NCBI GenBank assembly: GCA_026214975.1
Contig: CM047805.1
Location: forward strand, 60,814,834-60,878,833
From: Gentiana macrophylla
Taxonomy: Eukaryota > Streptophyta > Magnoliopsida > Gentianales > Gentianaceae
Reading direction: 5' to 3'
Length of the DNA: 64,000 bases
This document shows, piece by piece, positions 53,910 through 64,000 of this stretch. A program made the position numbers and the translations under genes. The notes beneath the pieces are model-generated. The model searched no databases, was not told the DNA's origin, and worked only from the letters and a program-made list of their open reading frames with translations. The number at the start of each line of letters is the position of its first letter. Position 1 is the stretch's first letter.

Positions 53910-54350
53910 TGTTGAATGGATTGCAAGAAGAACCAAGAAAGCAGAAGCAATTAAATCGTAAAATCAATTAATCAAGCATAACAAGAAAGAAGACACGAAA
54001 TTTAATGTGGTTCGCCAACGTTTTGTTGACTACATCCATAGATACAAAATTGGATTTGATTATTTATAGAAAGTTACAATGATATTGCTACGCCAGCATG
54101 GTATCTACAGTCTTGGGACCCAAACCCTAGACGACCCAATAACCCACTATCTGATTTACTAAAACACCCCCGGACGCTGCCTTCCAAGATTCAGACGAAT
54201 ACCAAAAGATATAACCAAATTCAGACTCAGAGCCGACCAGACATAAATAGAACATAATTTAGACGTGATCACCATACTTTGAGTGAGAACATCAGATTTG
54301 ATGCTCGGATGAGTATTTAGACGCATATTTCAGATAAAGCTACCATCTTT
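53910..54350 (-). repeat. Probable 5' LTR of element F (right end unknown)
   Basis: Starts TGTTGAATGG next to the PBS. It shares AATTTAATGTGGTTCGCC with the LTR of element E and has a minus-strand TATAAATAATC box at about 54069. The outer end cannot be set without the partner; 54350 is only a guess. Confidence 0.5.
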
Positions 54351-55736
54351 GTATGTAATGTCCCGTTCTCCGATACCGAGTCCTTATCTAGAAAAGAACG
54401 TTCGGCGCGTATAACATTAAATAAATCCAATATTATATGCAAGTTTCTACATCATCGTATCAAAATAAAGAATACAGAAGCTAAAAAAGACTCGGGTGAA
54501 ATCATAAATGCTACTAGAATAGATTAAAACCATGCTAAAGATAGAAATGTTATCTTACAACAAAGATAATTCCAAATCTTACAACAATGATGTTTCAAAA
54601 GTAAGGTAAAACATTTGATCTTACAAGTAAGCCTTGAAATAAAAAACAACATAAATCTTGGAAAAGAAAGCAATTTAGTTGATACATCATAGATAATAAA
54701 AGAAAAGGAAGTCAAGTAAAGCATGGCATCGTCAATTATCATCCTCAAAGTAGCACCAAGCTCTTGTTCAACCTGTTCGTCTTCTAACCCCAAAAGCAAA
54801 AAACAAACATGAAATCAAGGTAAGTACAAAGGTACTTAGTAAAGAGTATAAGATATTGAATAATTAAGATTTACAACGAAAGATACATGTAATTATTATG
54901 TTATCTTTGTGAGACCGACTCAAACTCTAGGGTTCACTTCATGCTCATCAACATGTCGTGGGATCCTACTTGTTTCAAGATTAGCATATCTTTGTTACAT
55001 TTGTATTCAAGGGAACTACGCATGGTGCTACTCACCACAAAGTATCTGGGTGCAACCTATTGGTCGATCACACTAATAACCACATGATAGCCTCGATAGT
55101 GTACATCTCTGGTGAAGTCCCTCCATACTTGGGATCTTAGTAACATACTGAGATATTCATTCACGAAGTCCCTCTACTCATGGTTCCCATCAGAGGTCAG
55201 CAGAGTTATTAATTTTATCCGACCGCCCACACATCACGATATAGACTTGTGACTTACAAAGAAAAAAAATGATGTTTAGGCTTTTAACTACATACATATG
55301 TTACTAATTGTTAACTAGAAACCTAAGTGTTTTCAAAGAAAGGCTCACTTACAACTTCTACTCCCTCACCTAGACCACTAGACGTTGAAATCGTAACACA
55401 TTACACAGACACTAATGAATACTAATTCATCAAAGCACTGGCCAATCCTGCTCTTCCGACTGTCCTGAACTTCAACCTTTAGGAAGAATACATTTGGTGC
55501 CAGAATTAAACGTATCAGAAGCTTAATCATGGCTTGTTCATGTTCATATAATGTTATTAAATAAAAAAGATTCAAAACTAGATTGGGGGCTCAAAACACT
55601 CAATATAGAAAAAACAACAGTTTTGCCGCGCTATAGACTTTCAGCGCGTGCTAAAACAGAACAACAAATCAAACAGCTTTCTGGTTTGGTTTTAGCGTGC
55701 ACTAAACCAATTCATCGGGCACTAAAACGTCACCAG
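54351..55736. other. Intergenic or old repeat DNA left of element B
   Basis: No supported gene. A short minus-strand frame at 54799-54524 (GLEDEQVEQELGATLRMIID) has no recognised domain and ends in low-complexity translation. Around 55030-55250 GAAGTCCCTCC/GAAGTCCCTCT and similar words recur twice. From 55625 the sequence has GCGCGCTA-type palindromes that continue right of element B. Confidence 0.5.
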
Positions 55737-55741
55737 AACCC
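55737..55741. repeat. Target-site duplication of element B, left copy (AACCC)
   Basis: AACCC before the LTR start; repeated at 62857-62861. Confidence 0.9.
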
Positions 55742-57077
55742 TGTTAGGTGTAGTGCCCGAAAGACAATTTGTGTAATTGTTTTTTATGACATAATTTATC
55801 TCACCTTATTAATTGCTTTGTGCTTGTAAGTAATACACTACTGCAAACCCTAAGTATATCAGTATGTAACCGCTTAACTCAGTGTATGACATGCACGAGA
55901 GGATTGAGTTAGTGGTGATATGCTTAAACTGTTAGTCCGTGGTGAACTTAATCAGAGTTTAGGGTCTCTTGATTAAAACACCAATAATGCGCCCAGAACA
56001 CCTTTGGGTGTGATAGTCTTATCCGGTTGTCGGTAGAGGTACCACGCTGGGCATTTATATATGATGGCATTCATATAGGACTGGACCGATTTAATCTGAA
56101 TTTCTCGATATAATTCCGTAATCAAGGAATCTTATTAAATCATTAGATGATCATATATGGATCAACCTTAATCCTGAGGTGATCATAGGGTGCTGCTTGT
56201 CCCGGGGTAGTGTTTGATGTGCTAGTTACGGTTCACTTAAATATGTGTTCCAAGCCACTTCTCATTGGCACTATCTCCAGATGAGTGAGTAGTTCTGATT
56301 TTCATAGACATGGAATCCATTCTTTCCTGCGGGAAGTAGAGAGACAGTCCCCTTATTTGTTAGCCCTAAGAAAGTGATCGATCCCGGGAGTTCACATTTG
56401 TCTAATTGATCACTAGTCAGATATGTGAACTAATTGATCATCAGAGGGTTAATGGTAAATAAGGATAAGATATTCTGTGTCGGGTTTACGGAGACTTCCC
56501 ACTCAGAATGGACAGTCTATGGAGGGTTAATCCGTATGTAGTGATTATATCAATGGACGCTTATTCACTCTATGGGTTGAGTATAAGTATACATCTATAA
56601 TCGGTAGAGTTCAGTTTCGGGTTTATGGTGGCGTAATCCCGGAATTAATAATTAATGTATTTATTCTGTTCGATGAATAATTAATTATTGGAGCTACTGG
56701 TTATAGGTCAATGGTCCCCGATGTGGCTTCTGTAATTCGGACTAATAATCTTGTTATTTGGGCCTCAATGATAATTAATTGGCTGGGCTAATTAATTGAT
56801 ATGCATGGATATTATTTAGTTGGGCTAAATAATATAATACACATAAAAGACATTTTATGTGGGCTTAGTAACCCTACATGTGTGGCGCCAATATATGTCA
56901 ATTAAATATAGAGAAATTAGTTTTCTTGGATAATTATTTGACATGTGATTTATCATTTATTTGTTAAATGATAATTCAAGGAATATTAGATAATAATATG
57001 ATTTATCCTAATTTGTTTGGGATAATCATTTTATTTATCTTTTATTTGGAATAAAGGATTAATGTAATAATTACCTC
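55742..57077 (+). repeat. 5' LTR of element B, 3'-truncated (1,336 bp)
   Basis: Starts TGTTAGGTGTAGTGCCCG and follows the 3' LTR closely until TAATAATTA at about 57075; the R-U5 part with the TATATAAAGAGAG block is absent. It keeps about 35 bp (near 56890) that the 3' LTR has lost. Confidence 0.88.
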
Positions 57078-58560
57078 AGCAGCAAGTTGGGCGGCTCACT
57101 GGAGAAAATTGACTAGTCAAAATTCCGATCCAACCGTCCATATTGAAGCCCAAGGAGTGAGGAACAGATCTGGAAAGTTTCGTCGCGATCCGAGTTCGTT
57201 TGGTTTGCCGATCGTCGAAGATTTTGAACAGCTGCAGATTATGTTAGAAAGTAGTAAACCCTAGTTAGGGTTTGGTTATTTATTTTCTAATAGGTTAGAT
57301 ACGGGGGTGCCAACGGTCCATCTCGGTGTTTATTTTCCGCACTATAATACATGTTTAGATTGTATGAGTAGAACCGGAAAATTGCCATGACATGCATCAT
57401 ATCACGAATTCCACTCCATATGCATACATGTAGAAATTAATTCGAGGAATTAGTTAGGCATGTATAAAACACACAATTAGTTTTAATTAATTATTTGATA
57501 TTAATTAGAAACTAATTAGGGTAAAAACCGAGAAACATGGGTTTTTTCAATCGTCGAGGTTGGGTGATGGATTCTCGGTGAATCCCACTCTGCGAAAGCA
57601 TAAGGAGTAAAATCCCGAAACCTCGTGGTTAAGGTGTTGGATTCTTGGTGAATTCCACCTTACCTAGACGAGATTACGTTTTTGTTCCGTAGTGTCTACG
57701 TGAAAGTTTGATGTTTAAGGATTGGATAATCACGGGCAAACATGGTTCGAAAGTGGTTTAACCACGGTTGGGTGGTCAACAGTAGCTACGGCTCGATCGA
57801 CTTCACCCTCCACGTGTGGCGTTTAAACGGGGGTCTAGCAAGGCTGAGCCATCCGAAGAGCCACTACGGCTCAACGGAGCTCCCCTAGTCTTGACCCGTC
57901 CGACGGCCACATATGTTCCAACGAATAGGTCGGGTGGGCTAACGTACCCATGTAACCGACAACATTCGGGCCAATGATTTATTGTTCCTTAATGTAACAT
58001 CAAGTCCAAAAACGTGATCAGTAAACCCACCACTTTTTTTTTAAATATTGAGTGGGAGCGGATAGCGCACAACCGACCCCACGCCTTTTATCATCGCTGA
58101 CACAAGCAACGTGAGAAAATGGTGACGCCGCGTGCGGCCCGACCGCCTCCCTAAGAAGGCCTTCACCGCTATCAAAATTCAAGGCTTGGTCTCCGAAAGG
58201 ATAGGATTTTGGGTAATCGTCGGTCACCGACCGACCCTAAGGCGGCACACTCGGGGTCTACCTAAAAATCTGAGACAAGAGGTCACACTCATAAAGGGTA
58301 TTTTAGGTAGTACCTTGGCTGAAAAAGAAAGGTGATTGACGATCACAAATGAGATGTTCGATTCTCAACTCGATCTTCAATATTAATCAAACCTCTTTGA
58401 CCTACCCTATGGAGGCACCGAGGCGTTAGATTAAATCCTTGGAACGGTAGGATAGACTACAAGTACTTAGTTTATGTTCCTAAAATTTATTAGTAGTGTA
58501 TGATTTGGATTTATCTTCCACAATTTTATTTACAACTATTTATATATCTCTCTAGGTGCT
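57078..58560 (+). other. Element B leader, homologous to the leader of element A
   Basis: Several blocks occur in the same order as in A on its own strand: CGGTCCATCTCGGTGTTTA, AACCGGAAAATTGCCATGAC, GTTGGGTGATGGATTCTCGG, AGTAAACCCACCAC and TAGATTAAATCCTTGGAA. There is no supported ORF; the frames at 58018-58335 are shadows. The PBS is missing. Confidence 0.75.
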
Positions 58561-61158
58561 AGACTGCTAGTGTAAAATTGATTTGTCTTGTGCTTTTCTA
58601 ATTTAGAAAATTAGTGAAAATGACATTTGTAGTATCCTACGCTTCACGGATCCGAGACTCGGACTTTTGTTTGATAAAGTCGTTAACCACTAAGAAATGG
58701 TGAAAGAGGTATATGTAAAGTGATTTCGGATCACTACGTATTAAAACTATTATAGGCAAATGGTTTCCGTAGTAAGATAAACGACCCTTCAATATCTATT
58801 AACTAGTGCATATATCCTAGAGATAAGACCGGATCCGACGACTTTTGTTTGATAAAGGCTAAGGGTGATTCCTATCTCCCAAATGGTTTCCGGGGAACAC
58901 TATCTCAAAGGAACAATGACTAAGTTTCCTTTCAATCGGAACAATGAGAGGAGGCTAATAGATTTGAAGGGTAACATAGCTTGTTCATCATGACATTCGG
59001 GGTCTAGTGAGAGACACAAGCTAGTGGGAGTTTTTGAGTGGTGACATTTTGTCTGATAACTGCTCAAAACACGATTTAGTTTATCGAAAGAATACGAGGA
59101 GGAGTCTCTGATTTAGCAGAGAATAGAGTATTCCATGCTCAGAAATAGGCTATCGCATAGTCTTGGGACTGATGCTTGGCCTGCCTCCTAGTGGAATGTT
59201 TCTCACTAAGGAAGAAACCATAGACTTGCCCTATATAGTTATTGATGTGCTACAATACACTGCTAAACTCGATTAAGATAATTTGTTGCAAAATAACGGT
59301 TAACATTATTATGTAAACCGAGAAGTCTACCTAGAAGATGCTAGTGAATTTATGGATAAGGAGTGAATTTGGTTCACACCACTTCCATAAATGTAGGCAT
59401 TTAGCACTTAATGCTTGAAGGTAGGACTGGAGATTTTGCGCATACGTTCAGATTGTGACTGTTCGTGAAATATCTTAATGTGTCGAGTGAAGGTTGGTTA
59501 TAAGATTCTTGAAATCAGAATGTGACGATTGAAATGTCACATGGCTTCTGATAGAATCTATAAGATAACAACCTTAGACCTTGGAGTACGGTTACTCTAG
59601 GAAGTTACTATCTGATTTAGTCAGGCCACGTCCAACATCGGTTGTTGGTGATTGCACTGATAAATACTACTAGATCAGAATGTCAATCCACCCAGAATGC
59701 AGTGGGAGTATGGTTTAACCATTGACCCATTATGGTTGTGTGGACTTTATAGTCTGCTGGGGAGATTGATAACCTATGGCTATTTGTGGGCTTTATAGGA
59801 TTCTGATCAGAGAGGTTGGTTTGAAAAACCTTATCCTTGTGAATGGAGTTTTGGTACTCCAGTTCTGTTCAGCCTCTTGTAGAACCACCTGACTGTCTCA
59901 GGCTCGGTAGGAGCAATTGGATCTACACAGAAAAGAGTTGAATGAATAGGAAAGTTTAAACTTTCAGCACAAAGCTGAGTGGTATAGGGGTGATTCCCTG
60001 ACAAGTAGAGAGTTAACCAGACCTTGAACTCTCTCACCACTCAGTCTTGCAAGATTTCGTTAGAAAGCGGAAAAGAGGGGTGATACCCTGAGACTTTCTT
60101 GCCAAAAAACGGATTCTGAATTCATTCGGAACAGAAGGGTCTTGGTTAGAACAAACGGCAAGATGACTGCCGGGGCTTATATCCTTTGTGGATTTAAGAG
60201 AACCTCTCGGTCATTTAAAGTCACATGTTTTAAAATATGTGGACTTGACCAGAATATTGATAAGTCTTTAGTAGATTGGATATCAATATTAGTAAAGTAG
60301 TAGTATTAGTGTTCATGAATGATAACACTGACACGGTTGGAAACAACATGTGTGTGCTATCTGAAGTCAGAAACTGACACGCCAAGATTCTCTAGATGAG
60401 AGAATGGACTATATTCTAAGAATCCGATTCGGTCAAATTCACAAGAATGAGTCATTGGCCATCCTACCTATCTTATTGAATAAGACGATCATGCGTATAC
60501 GTATGCAACATTCATCGAGAGTAGTCCTACCCTACCTCTCAGGAATGATTCTCCAAATCTTTGGATAAAGAGAAAATCGGATAGAGTCTCTCTAGGATAA
60601 GGGCAAGTCAGCTTAACACGAGTCAATTGCAATCGAATCTTGGATTTGAGCAATAAGTAGCGGTTTAGTATGTCCTCAAGTATCTTTAGAAAACGAGGAA
60701 TCATATGCTTGTATATTCAGGTGCAAACTTGAATATGATTGACTACACTGATTCTGACTTGTAGTCAGATTAAGGATGATCATTAAGTTGATCTCGGGCT
60801 CAGTGTTTACTCATAGTGCTTAGAATTTCCTTTTGGAGTGCAGGAGTAATTCCGTGTCCGATAAGTCGATATCACTTCATTGTGAAAACAGTGAAGAGAT
60901 AGCTTAGAAGGATCTTCTCAGTCACTAGAGGTCAAAAGCATATTGAGAGAGAGTACCACCTGATTAGATGGACCGGCGACGTTTCGATCCTAAAGATCGT
61001 CTCGAGCCGACAACCTAACTGATCAGTGTACCAAGTCGAGTGCTTGGAGGGTACGGCATTGAGGGATATATCTCATCTACTTTTAGAGCAAGTGGGAGAG
61101 TGTTGTGAATAAGATGAGAAGGGTGTGCTCTAAAAACAATCGTTGCTTGTCATTTCGT
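58561..61158 (+). pseudogene. Element B internal region, largely non-coding, with RNase H relic
   Basis: Only fragments are readable. Near 60705-60760 MLVYSGANLNMIDYTDSDL parallels the RNase H entry of element A (MLVYSGANLDVQGYTDSDF), and at about 60935-60965 KHIEREYHLIRW matches the next RNase H block. At 58649 and 58829 the phrase GGATCCGA...CTTTTGTTTGATAAA occurs twice, about 180 bp apart. The rest, 58900-60700, shows no domain I can name. Confidence 0.55.
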
Positions 61159-61160
61159 GC

Positions 61161-61171
61161 AAGTGGGAGAT
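61161..61171 (+). other. Polypurine tract of element B
   Basis: AAGTGGGAGAT lies directly before the 3' LTR, nearly identical to that of element A. Confidence 0.85.
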
Positions 61172-62856
61172 TGTTAGGTGTAGTGCCCGAAAGACAATTT
61201 GTGTAATTGTTTTTGATGACAGAATTTATCTCACCTTATTAATTGCTTTTTGCTTGTAAGTAATACACTACTGCAAACCCTACGTATATCAGTATGTAAC
61301 CGCTTAACTCAGTGTATGGCATGCACGAGAGGATTGAGTTAGTGGTGATATGCTTAAACTGTTAGTCCGCGGTGAACTTAATCAGAGTTTAGGGTCTCTT
61401 GATTAAAACACCAATAATGCGCCCAGAACACCTTTGGGTGTGATAGTCTTATCCGGGTTGTCGGTAGAGGGTACCTACGTGGAGCATTTATATATGATGG
61501 CATTCATATAGGACTGGACCGATTTAATCTGAATTTCTCGATATAATTCCGTAATCAAGGAATCTTATTAAATCATTAGATGATCATATATGGATCAACC
61601 TTAATCCTGAGGTGATCACAGGGTGCTGCTTGTCCCGGGGTAGTGTTTGATGTGTTAGTTACGGTTCACTTAAATATGTATTCCAAGCAACTTCTCATTG
61701 ACACTATCTCCAGATGAGTGAGTAGTTCTGATTTTCACAGACATGGAATCCATTCCTTCCTGTGGGAAGTAGAGAGACAGTCCCGTTATTTGTTAGCCCT
61801 AAGAAAGTGATCGATCCCGGGAGTTCACATTTGTCTAATTGATCACTAGTCAGATATGTGAACTAATTGATCATCAGAGGGTTAATGGTAAATAAGGATA
61901 AGATATTCTGTGTCGGGTTTACGGAGACTTCCCACTCAGAATGGACAGTCTATGGAGGGTTAATCCATATGTAGTGATTATATCAATGGACGCTTATTCA
62001 CTCTATGGGTTGAGTATAAGTATACATCTATAATCGGTAGAGTTCGGGCCGGGTTTATGGTATGTAATCCCGGAATTAATAATTAATGTATTTATTCTGT
62101 TCGATGAATAATTAATTATTGGAGCTACTGGTTATAGGTCCGTGGTCCCCGATGTGGCTTCTGTAATTCGGACTAATAATCTTGTTATTTGGGCCTCAAT
62201 GATAATTAATTGGCTGGGCTAATTAATTGATATGCATGGATATTATTTAGTTGGGCTAAATAATATAATACACATAAAAGACATTTTATGTGGGCTTAGT
62301 AACCCTACATGTGTGGCGTTCTTGGATAATTATTTGACATGTGATTTATCATTTATTTGTTAAATGATAATTCAAGGAATATTAGATAATAATATGATTT
62401 ATCCTAATTTGTTTGGGATAATCATTTTATTTATCTTTTATTTGGAATAAAGGATTAATGTAATAATTATCTCTTAATATTTAATCCTTGGAGGACAAGG
62501 ATTACTCTCCTATATAAAGAGAGTTCTCCCAAGCCTTTTGGATTGAAAAATTTCGACCACTATAGCAAAAAGGAGAGAAATAATTAGTTTTCTTGTCTTG
62601 GGTTTTAGAAGAAGAAAAACTTAAGTTTTTCTTGGTATTGCATATTGAGGAGGTTCATGTATCAAGAAGGGTGTCCACCAACCGCCATTTGGAGAACACA
62701 TCGGAAGATCTTGGTTCTCTTCCTACTATTGGTAACATGATCTTAACCCCCTTGTAGTAGTTTAAGTCTTTTAATTATGTATTGTGATATATAAGTCGTG
62801 ATCCATCCGCTGCGCGTAGATCTAACTCGTTTAGATCTAAGAACCTGCATCCTTCA
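61172..62856 (+). repeat. 3' LTR of element B (1,685 bp)
   Basis: Starts TGTTAGGTGTAGTGCCCG and ends ATCCTTCA. TATATAAAGAGAG at about 62511 is the likely promoter. Related to the LTRs of A and of the left-edge element, in opposite orientation. Confidence 0.92.
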
Positions 62857-62861
62857 AACCC
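62857..62861. repeat. Target-site duplication of element B, right copy (AACCC)
   Basis: Exact copy of 55737-55741. Confidence 0.9.
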
Positions 62862-63589
62862 TGCTTACATCTGCATTGTAATTTGGAGCGCGCTATGCCC
62901 TCTTTTGTCCGGTCCATTCTGCTTACGTTTTAGCGCGTGCTAAATGCCTCTGGTGCACTCTAAAAGGGTCATTTTTACCAAAACATGCCATTTTCAACAC
63001 ATTAAGAAGTCAATCTGATTCCAAACATTTTGACAGCATGAAATACATGCAAACAACAAAAAAAACAATTTCTGAACATGTTATAACATATCACATCACA
63101 ACAACACTTAAGCATGAGTTTTAACCACAATTCAACACCACAACTCAATCCTAACATGATAAAACCATAACTAATCAATAAGAAATGTCTCTTACTTGTT
63201 TGCTAAGAAAATCCAAGAAAAACTTCTAAGAAAACTGCCGTACTTCTGAACTTCCCCAAGGAAACCTATTTGATCAACGATTTGACTAGAATTACTTGTG
63301 ATCAACAACTTCTGAACCATTAGAACTATGAAATTAACCTCTTAACAAGTAGAACTTGATCAATAACCAAAACTACGGCTTTTTATTACCTTTTCAAAGT
63401 TCCACCTTTTTAGTATCAACTTGTATCCCTTCCCCCTTTGATTCCGAATCTCTAATTGTTTCTAAAAACGATGAGAGCCTTGTGAGAATGTGGAAGAATT
63501 CTCACTTGTCTTTTCTGTTTCTTTTTCTCTGATAACGAAAGTTTGAACATTGAAGGAGCACCACTACCGACAAACTCCCTTTGTGATCA
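62862..63589. other. DNA right of element B with GCGCGCTA palindromes, otherwise featureless
   Basis: Continues the sequence interrupted by B. It has GAGCGCGCTATG at 62886 and TTTAGCGCGTGCTAAA at 62929-62944, then AT-rich DNA without a supported gene. The minus-strand frame at 63771-63502 has two hydrophobic stretches but crosses into the LTR relic, so I do not call it. Confidence 0.5.
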
Positions 63590-64000
63590 GGTGCTATGAA
63601 AATTAAGATGCAGTAAATAAATGCGTAAAGTAAGTAAATAAGTGAGACAAAAATTATAGAGGTTCCAGGTGGTGTAATCCTGTCTGTCTTCTCTTCCCCT
63701 GTGATGTAAGAGGCCAAATTCACAATGTTCTTGAGATTTACAGTTACAAGACACAAAGTAAATTTAAACACTGATTGTCATTCACTAATCCCTAGCTTCA
63801 CCATCTTCCAGCTTTAGTCTTCAACGGGTCGAATTGCTGTATGAACTAAACATGCTACACTGGTCCTTGAAGGGTAGTATTGCCTCTACACCAGCTACAC
63901 AAACACAGTCTTCCTGACTGCACTCAACTGTCCTTCACACCTTCTTGGTGTTTCACAGTCTAAACCTTTGATGAATACTTATGAACACTTTGAAGATTTC
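63590..64000 (-). repeat. Sirevirus-like LTR relic
   Basis: Resembles the central part of the LTRs of elements C and I: GGTTCCAGGTGGTGTAATC, CTCTTCCCCTGTGATGT, TCATTCACTAATCC, ACTGGTCCTTGAAGGGTAG and ATTGCCTCTACACCAGCT occur in the same order as at 29000-29220. It is more diverged than C is from I and continues beyond the window. Confidence 0.75.

Larger units (their letters stand above)
55742..62856 (+). mobile_element. Element B: coding-poor Copia-related LTR element (7.1 kb)
   Basis: Plus-strand element with matching outer LTR ends and the AACCC duplication. The 5' LTR and primer region are truncated inside at about 57077. The 57.1-58.5 kb leader resembles that of element A, and the last about 500 bp before the PPT read as the end of a Copia RNase H. 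The 2.1 kb between has no ORF over 75 codons and little recognisable pol, so it is a non-autonomous derivative. Confidence 0.88.

Noticed and set aside
54524..54799. 91-codon minus-strand frame (GLEDEQVEQELG...)
   Set aside because: Only the first about 30 codons look protein-like, no domain or conserved neighbour is seen, and the rest is low-complexity hydrophobic translation.
63502..63771. 89-codon minus-strand frame with two hydrophobic stretches
   Set aside because: It overlaps the Sirevirus-like LTR relic, so a membrane protein gene is unlikely.
1..64000. CRISPR arrays, rRNA, tRNA genes and bacterial operons
   Set aside because: No evenly spaced identical repeats with unique spacers, no rRNA-like blocks and no cloverleaf-forming sequence with a GGTTCRANNCC box were found; the primer sites are only tRNA complements.

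Overview
This window is nuclear DNA of a flowering plant, probably a eudicot; the species cannot be fixed from the sequence. It is almost entirely nested LTR retrotransposons. Lines of evidence are terminal repeats with TG...CA ends, tRNA primer sites of the TGGTATCAGAG type, G-rich polypurine tracts, matching 5-bp target duplications, and decayed gag-pol reading frames with zinc knuckles, retropepsin, integrase, YVDD reverse transcriptase and RNase H motifs. I see no bacterial genes, CRISPR array, rRNA or tRNA gene.

Layout, left to right. 1-1141: end of a long Copia LTR on the minus strand, inserted in Sirevirus-like element I (1142-5081, minus). 5082-18331: element H, a plus-strand Sirevirus-like derivative that seems to lack pol. 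H is split by Copia element A (7743-17425, minus, TSD ACAGC). 18332-30363: element C, a minus-strand Sirevirus with gag, pol and a large extra 3' coding region, whose 3' LTR is truncated. 30364-30590 and 40853-about 42888: element E, a Tork-like Copia element (minus) without gag. E is split by element D (30591-40852, plus, TSD GAAGT), a Ty3/Gypsy Tat-lineage element with a second RNase H and an antisense gene. 42889-46530: the only stretch without obvious retrotransposon, holding a phased near-palindromic repeat cluster and one intact small gene for a secreted cysteine-rich acidic protein (45262-45603). About 46535-54350: element F, another Tork-like Copia (minus), split by small Copia element G (47742-52047, plus, TSD ACATC). 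55742-62856: element B, a coding-poor Copia-related element (plus, TSD AACCC), inside DNA rich in GCGCGCTA-type palindromes. 63590-64000: a further Sirevirus-like LTR relic.

No element in the window has a fully intact gag-pol. D looks youngest: its two 587-bp LTRs differ at 8 positions. Even so, its gag has one in-frame stop and its pol has one in-frame stop and two frameshifts. Nesting gives the relative order: A after H, D after E, G after F, B after its host DNA, and the left LTR after I.

The points most worth following up are the antisense gene of D (own TATA box, two plausible introns, coiled-coil C terminus), the long extra coding region of Sirevirus C and its relic in H, the 20-bp-phased palindromic cluster, the secreted Cys-rich gene, and a CAGYAGG word that recurs in several unrelated elements.
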